This document shows positions 6,000-8,025 of a DNA stretch of 8,025 nt, piece by piece. A model generated the notes under the pieces. It ran no database searches. It had not been told where the DNA came from and was given only the letters and a program-made list of their open reading frames with translations. The stretch's first letter is position 1. Each line of letters opens with the position of its first letter. The position numbers were made by a program, and so were the translations under genes. The DNA is from Oscillospiraceae bacterium (GTDB lineage Bacteria; Bacillota; Clostridia; Oscillospirales; Ruminococcaceae): assembly GCA_029240015.1 (NCBI GenBank), contig JARBTU010000105.1, forward strand, positions 1-8,025, written 5' to 3'.

Positions 6000-6428
6000 A
6001 TGGAAAAAATCTTGATTGTGTGCACCGGCAACACCTGCCGAAGCCCTATGGCAAAAGCCATTTTAGAAGATCATCTTTTAAAACAAGGAAAAAGCGAAGA
6101 GTATTCTGTAAAAAGCCGCGGGGTTGCCGCTTTTTATGGGCAGCCTGCAAGCGATAACGCCATCATCGCGATGAATGAGATCGACATTGATTTGACAAAG
6201 CACAAAGCGCAGAGAATCGAACTTTCGGATATTGAATCCGCAGACAAAATTTACGTGATGACCGAGGGTCAAAAAGATGCTATTTCCTCCTCCCTGCCTG
6301 AATCGAAAGAAAAAATAGTCGTTTTGGACATCATCGACCCCTATGGGCTGGACATTGATGAATACCGAATTTGCAGGGATGCATTGATAAACATTTTTAA
6401 CAGGGAATTCCCCGATGACCAAGAATAA
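6000..6428 (+). CDS. ywlE: Low-molecular-weight phosphatase, probably protein-arginine phosphatase (YwlE type)
   Basis: This 142-residue enzyme belongs to the low-molecular-weight protein phosphatase family. The P-loop CTGNTCRS (8-15) has the nucleophile Cys8 and the phosphate-binding Arg14. The general acid Asp113 lies in DPYG (113-116). The residue after GN is Thr12, matching the threonine that in Bacillus YwlE gives preference for phosphoarginine; the full CTGNTCRSPMA string also matches YwlE. YwlE reverses the arginine phosphorylation made by the McsB kinase in protein quality control. Tyr115 stands where Bacillus YwlE has Phe, and the loop before the DPYG is shorter, so tyrosine phosphatase activity is not excluded. 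The ATG at 6000 has AAGGAG (5983-5988) 11 nt upstream; earlier in-frame codons overlap polA. It starts 20 nt after polA and overlaps rimI by 14 nt. No mcsB is in the window. Confidence 0.85.
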   Translation: MEKILIVCTGNTCRSPMAKAILEDHLLKQGKSEEYSVKSRGVAAFYGQPASDNAIIAMNEIDIDLTKHKAQRIELSDIESADKIYVMTEGQKDAISSSLPESKEKIVVLDIIDPYGLDIDEYRICRDALINIFNREFPDDQE

Positions 6429-6876
6429 CACCACCATAAAAATTGTGCCTATGGCACACTGTCATATTGACGAGATTGTTCAGATCGAACAAGAAACTTT
6501 TTCCGACGAACCTTGGGCTTTTGAGTCCTTTGAGGCTGAACTGCAAAATAGGTTTTCCATGAACCTTATTGCCCAAAAAGGTGAAGATGTGGTCGGATAT
6601 CTTATGACATCGTGTGTGTTTGAAGACGCTCACATTAATAATCTGGCCGTTAAAATATCTGAGCGAAAAAAAGGTATTGCCCATATGCTTGTTGCATATT
6701 TTACAGAACAGGCAGTCGCAAACGGCGCAAAACAGATTACACTGGAAGTGAGAAAATCCAACCTGTCCGCCATTTGCCTTTATCAAAAACACGGATTTGA
6801 ACCCATTTCCCACAGAAAAAACTTTTATAAAGACCCTGTCGAAGACGCCCTGCTTTTAAAGAAAAGTCTTTTATAA
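6415..6876 (+). CDS. rimI: Ribosomal protein S18-alanine N-acetyltransferase (RimI family)
   Basis: This GNAT-fold enzyme of 153 residues is expected to transfer acetyl from acetyl-CoA to the N-terminal alanine of ribosomal protein S18. The acetyl-CoA binding segment is INNLAVKISERKKGIAHMLV (74-93), with the pyrophosphate loop RKKGIA (84-89). It is followed by LEVRKSN (110-116), ALYxxxGF-like ICLYQKHGF (120-128) and the RKNFY block (134-138). Glu111 and Tyr123 fall at the same 12-residue spacing as the catalytic pair Glu103/Tyr115 of E. coli RimI. The ATG at 6415 lies inside the end of the phosphatase gene (14-nt overlap), with AGGGA 8 nt upstream, which suggests translational coupling. Lying just before tsaD is the usual place for rimI in Bacillota and strengthens the call. 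Many GNAT proteins look alike, so its true substrate could differ. Confidence 0.88.
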   Translation: MTKNNTTIKIVPMAHCHIDEIVQIEQETFSDEPWAFESFEAELQNRFSMNLIAQKGEDVVGYLMTSCVFEDAHINNLAVKISERKKGIAHMLVAYFTEQAVANGAKQITLEVRKSNLSAICLYQKHGFEPISHRKNFYKDPVEDALLLKKSLL

Positions 6877-6915
6877 CCTTAAATTGATATACGACTACTC
6901 GAAGGATGTGACCTT

Positions 6916-7932
6916 TTGAAAATTCTTGCAATAGAATCCTCCTGTGATGAAACCGCCGCCGCCGTTGTGCAAAACGGCACAGTAGTATTAAGCTCGGTTG
7001 TTGCTTCTCAAATTGAAGAACATAAAAAATACGGCGGCGTGGTTCCTGAAATTGCGTCAAGACGCCATTGTGAAGACATTGTTGGCGTAACAAACGAAGC
7101 TCTAAATAAAGCAGCCCTTTCTTTGGATGATATTGATGCCATCGCTGTGACCTATGCGCCTGGGCTGATTGGTGCTTTGCTTGTGGGCGTAAACTTTGCC
7201 AAAGGCCTTTGCCTTGCAAAAAACAAACCTCTTATCCCCGTCCATCACATCAGGTCACATATTGCCGCGAACTACATCGCGCACAAGGATCTTAAGCCTC
7301 CTTTTATCTGCCTCGTTGCCTCAGGAGGACACAGCCATATCATAGAGGTCAAGGATTACACCGATTTCACGGTAATCGGAAGAACCCGTGATGATGCCGT
7401 TGGTGAAGCATATGATAAAGCGGCAAGATGTCTGGGGTTCCCTTACCCCGGCGGTGTCTATATGGATAAAGCGGCTCAACTGGGCGACGAAAGCACGTTT
7501 AAACTTCCTCGCCCCAAAGTGGATGGAAGTAAATATGATTTCAGCTTCTCAGGACTTAAAACCGCTGTCATCAATCTTTTGCACAATGCGGAACAAAAAG
7601 GCGATGTGCTTAATAAAAACGATGTCGCGGCAAGCTTTCAAAAAACAGCTTGCGACATTCTCAGTGATCGGCTTATTTCCGCGGCAATAGAGTACGGCTA
7701 TCGGGATGTTGTGATTGCAGGCGGTGTTTCAGCCAATTCGGGATTAAGAAAAAAACTTGCACAGGATTGTGAGAAAAATGGGCTCAACCTTTATCTTCCT
7801 CCGCTTGAGCTATGCGGTGATAATGCGGCAATGGTTGGAAGCCAAGCTTATTTTGAATACAAATCTGGAAAAGTCGCGGGATTTGATCTGAATGCGGTTG
7901 CTTCCCTGCCCGTCGATTTTGATTGCAACTAA
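6916..7932 (+). CDS. tsaD: tRNA N6-adenosine threonylcarbamoyltransferase (TsaD)
   Basis: TsaD is the catalytic subunit that moves threonylcarbamoyl from its AMP ester to A37 of tRNAs reading ANN codons, forming t6A together with TsaB and TsaE. The 338-residue protein is of normal length and has the ASKHA-fold motifs. These are AIESSCDET (5-13), the YGGVVPEIASRRH segment (39-51), metal ligands His111 and His115 in HHIRSH, and VASGGHSH (134-141). They continue with GEAYDKAARCLG (163-174), FSGLKTA (211-217), GGVSANSGLR (269-278) and CGDNAAM (300-306) with the third metal ligand Asp302. The metal motif carries IRS where many homologues have MEG; both histidines are kept. Translation starts at a TTG (6916) because the conserved MKILAIESS begins there, with GAAGGA 9 nt upstream and no ATG alternative. 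It follows rimI by 39 nt. Its partners tsaB and tsaE, commonly clustered with it, are absent here. Confidence 0.97.
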   Translation: MKILAIESSCDETAAAVVQNGTVVLSSVVASQIEEHKKYGGVVPEIASRRHCEDIVGVTNEALNKAALSLDDIDAIAVTYAPGLIGALLVGVNFAKGLCLAKNKPLIPVHHIRSHIAANYIAHKDLKPPFICLVASGGHSHIIEVKDYTDFTVIGRTRDDAVGEAYDKAARCLGFPYPGGVYMDKAAQLGDESTFKLPRPKVDGSKYDFSFSGLKTAVINLLHNAEQKGDVLNKNDVAASFQKTACDILSDRLISAAIEYGYRDVVIAGGVSANSGLRKKLAQDCEKNGLNLYLPPLELCGDNAAMVGSQAYFEYKSGKVAGFDLNAVASLPVDFDCN

Positions 7933-7968
7933 AAAAAGATTGCTTATAAAAATAAGCAATCTTTTTTT
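7931..7968. terminator. Bidirectional terminator after tsaD
   Basis: A perfect 17-bp stem (7931-7947 with 7952-7968) encloses a 4-nt AAAA loop. Its core is GATTGCTTAT/ATAAGCAATC, flanked by seven A and seven T bases. The first As are shared with the tsaD stop codon. It has a T run on either strand, so it can end both the polA-tsaD transcript and the converging minus-strand gene. Confidence 0.93.
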
Positions 7969-7977
7969 CTTTATTTA

Positions 7978-8025
7978 TTACTTCAAAAGATTATTGACTG
8001 AACTTGCTGCGGCATCCAATGCTTG
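7978..8025 (-). CDS. 3' end of an unidentified gene converging on tsaD (partial)
   Basis: The minus strand reads QALDAAASSVNNLLK and then TAA (complement of 7978-7980), open to the window edge. The stop lies 9 nt from the shared terminator, as expected for a converging gene end. The alanine-rich helical tail does not identify a family. The call rests on frame, stop position and terminator placement only; a non-coding stretch is possible. Confidence 0.5.
   Translation of the reverse strand, partial: QALDAAASSVNNLLK

Noticed and set aside
6906..6911. ATGTGA minimal open frame before tsaD
   Set aside because: It lies within the tsaD ribosome binding region and encodes a single residue, and the sequence alone gives no reason to think it is used.

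Overview
The window looks like chromosomal DNA from a low-GC Gram-positive bacterium of the Clostridia. The signs are AT-rich intergenic DNA with consensus-like sigma-A promoters, strong AGGAGG-type ribosome binding sites, a TTG start, a DNA polymerase I whose proofreading residues are gone, and a YwlE-type arginine phosphatase signature. Genus cannot be set from the sequence alone. Most of the window is core information-processing DNA, with a polysaccharide locus entering at the left edge. No transposase, CRISPR array, rRNA gene or phage gene is visible, and no stretch longer than 300 bases lacks a gene.

Left part (1-1622), minus strand. A Wzx-like polysaccharide flippase has its own near-consensus promoter. 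It is followed after 31 nt by the first codons of another gene that leaves the window, so the start of a cell-surface polysaccharide operon is probably cut by the window edge. Upstream of it are a strong terminator and a tRNA-Arg(CCU) gene with encoded CCA. The tRNA has a promoter and a stem-loop in its 5' leader just before the RNase P cleavage point.

Middle (1623-2260). A 52-residue protein (minus) and an 80-residue XRE-family repressor (plus) diverge from one control region. That region holds a perfect 21-bp inverted repeat built from four TATGCCA half-sites, and it covers promoter elements on both sides. This is the least explained and most interesting part of the window. I read it as an autoregulated two-gene unit of unknown function.

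Right part (2229-7968). A dusB-like tRNA-dihydrouridine synthase (minus) diverges from a plus-strand run of polA, a YwlE-type phosphatase, rimI and tsaD. These four genes are separated by 20 nt, -14 nt (overlap) and 39 nt, with no terminator between them, so they are probably co-transcribed. The run ends at a strong bidirectional terminator. Beyond it lies the 3' end of a converging, unidentified minus-strand gene. The right part joins DNA repair (PolA), phosphoarginine removal (YwlE), S18 acetylation (RimI) and t6A tRNA modification (TsaD). The t6A partners tsaB and tsaE are not in the window.
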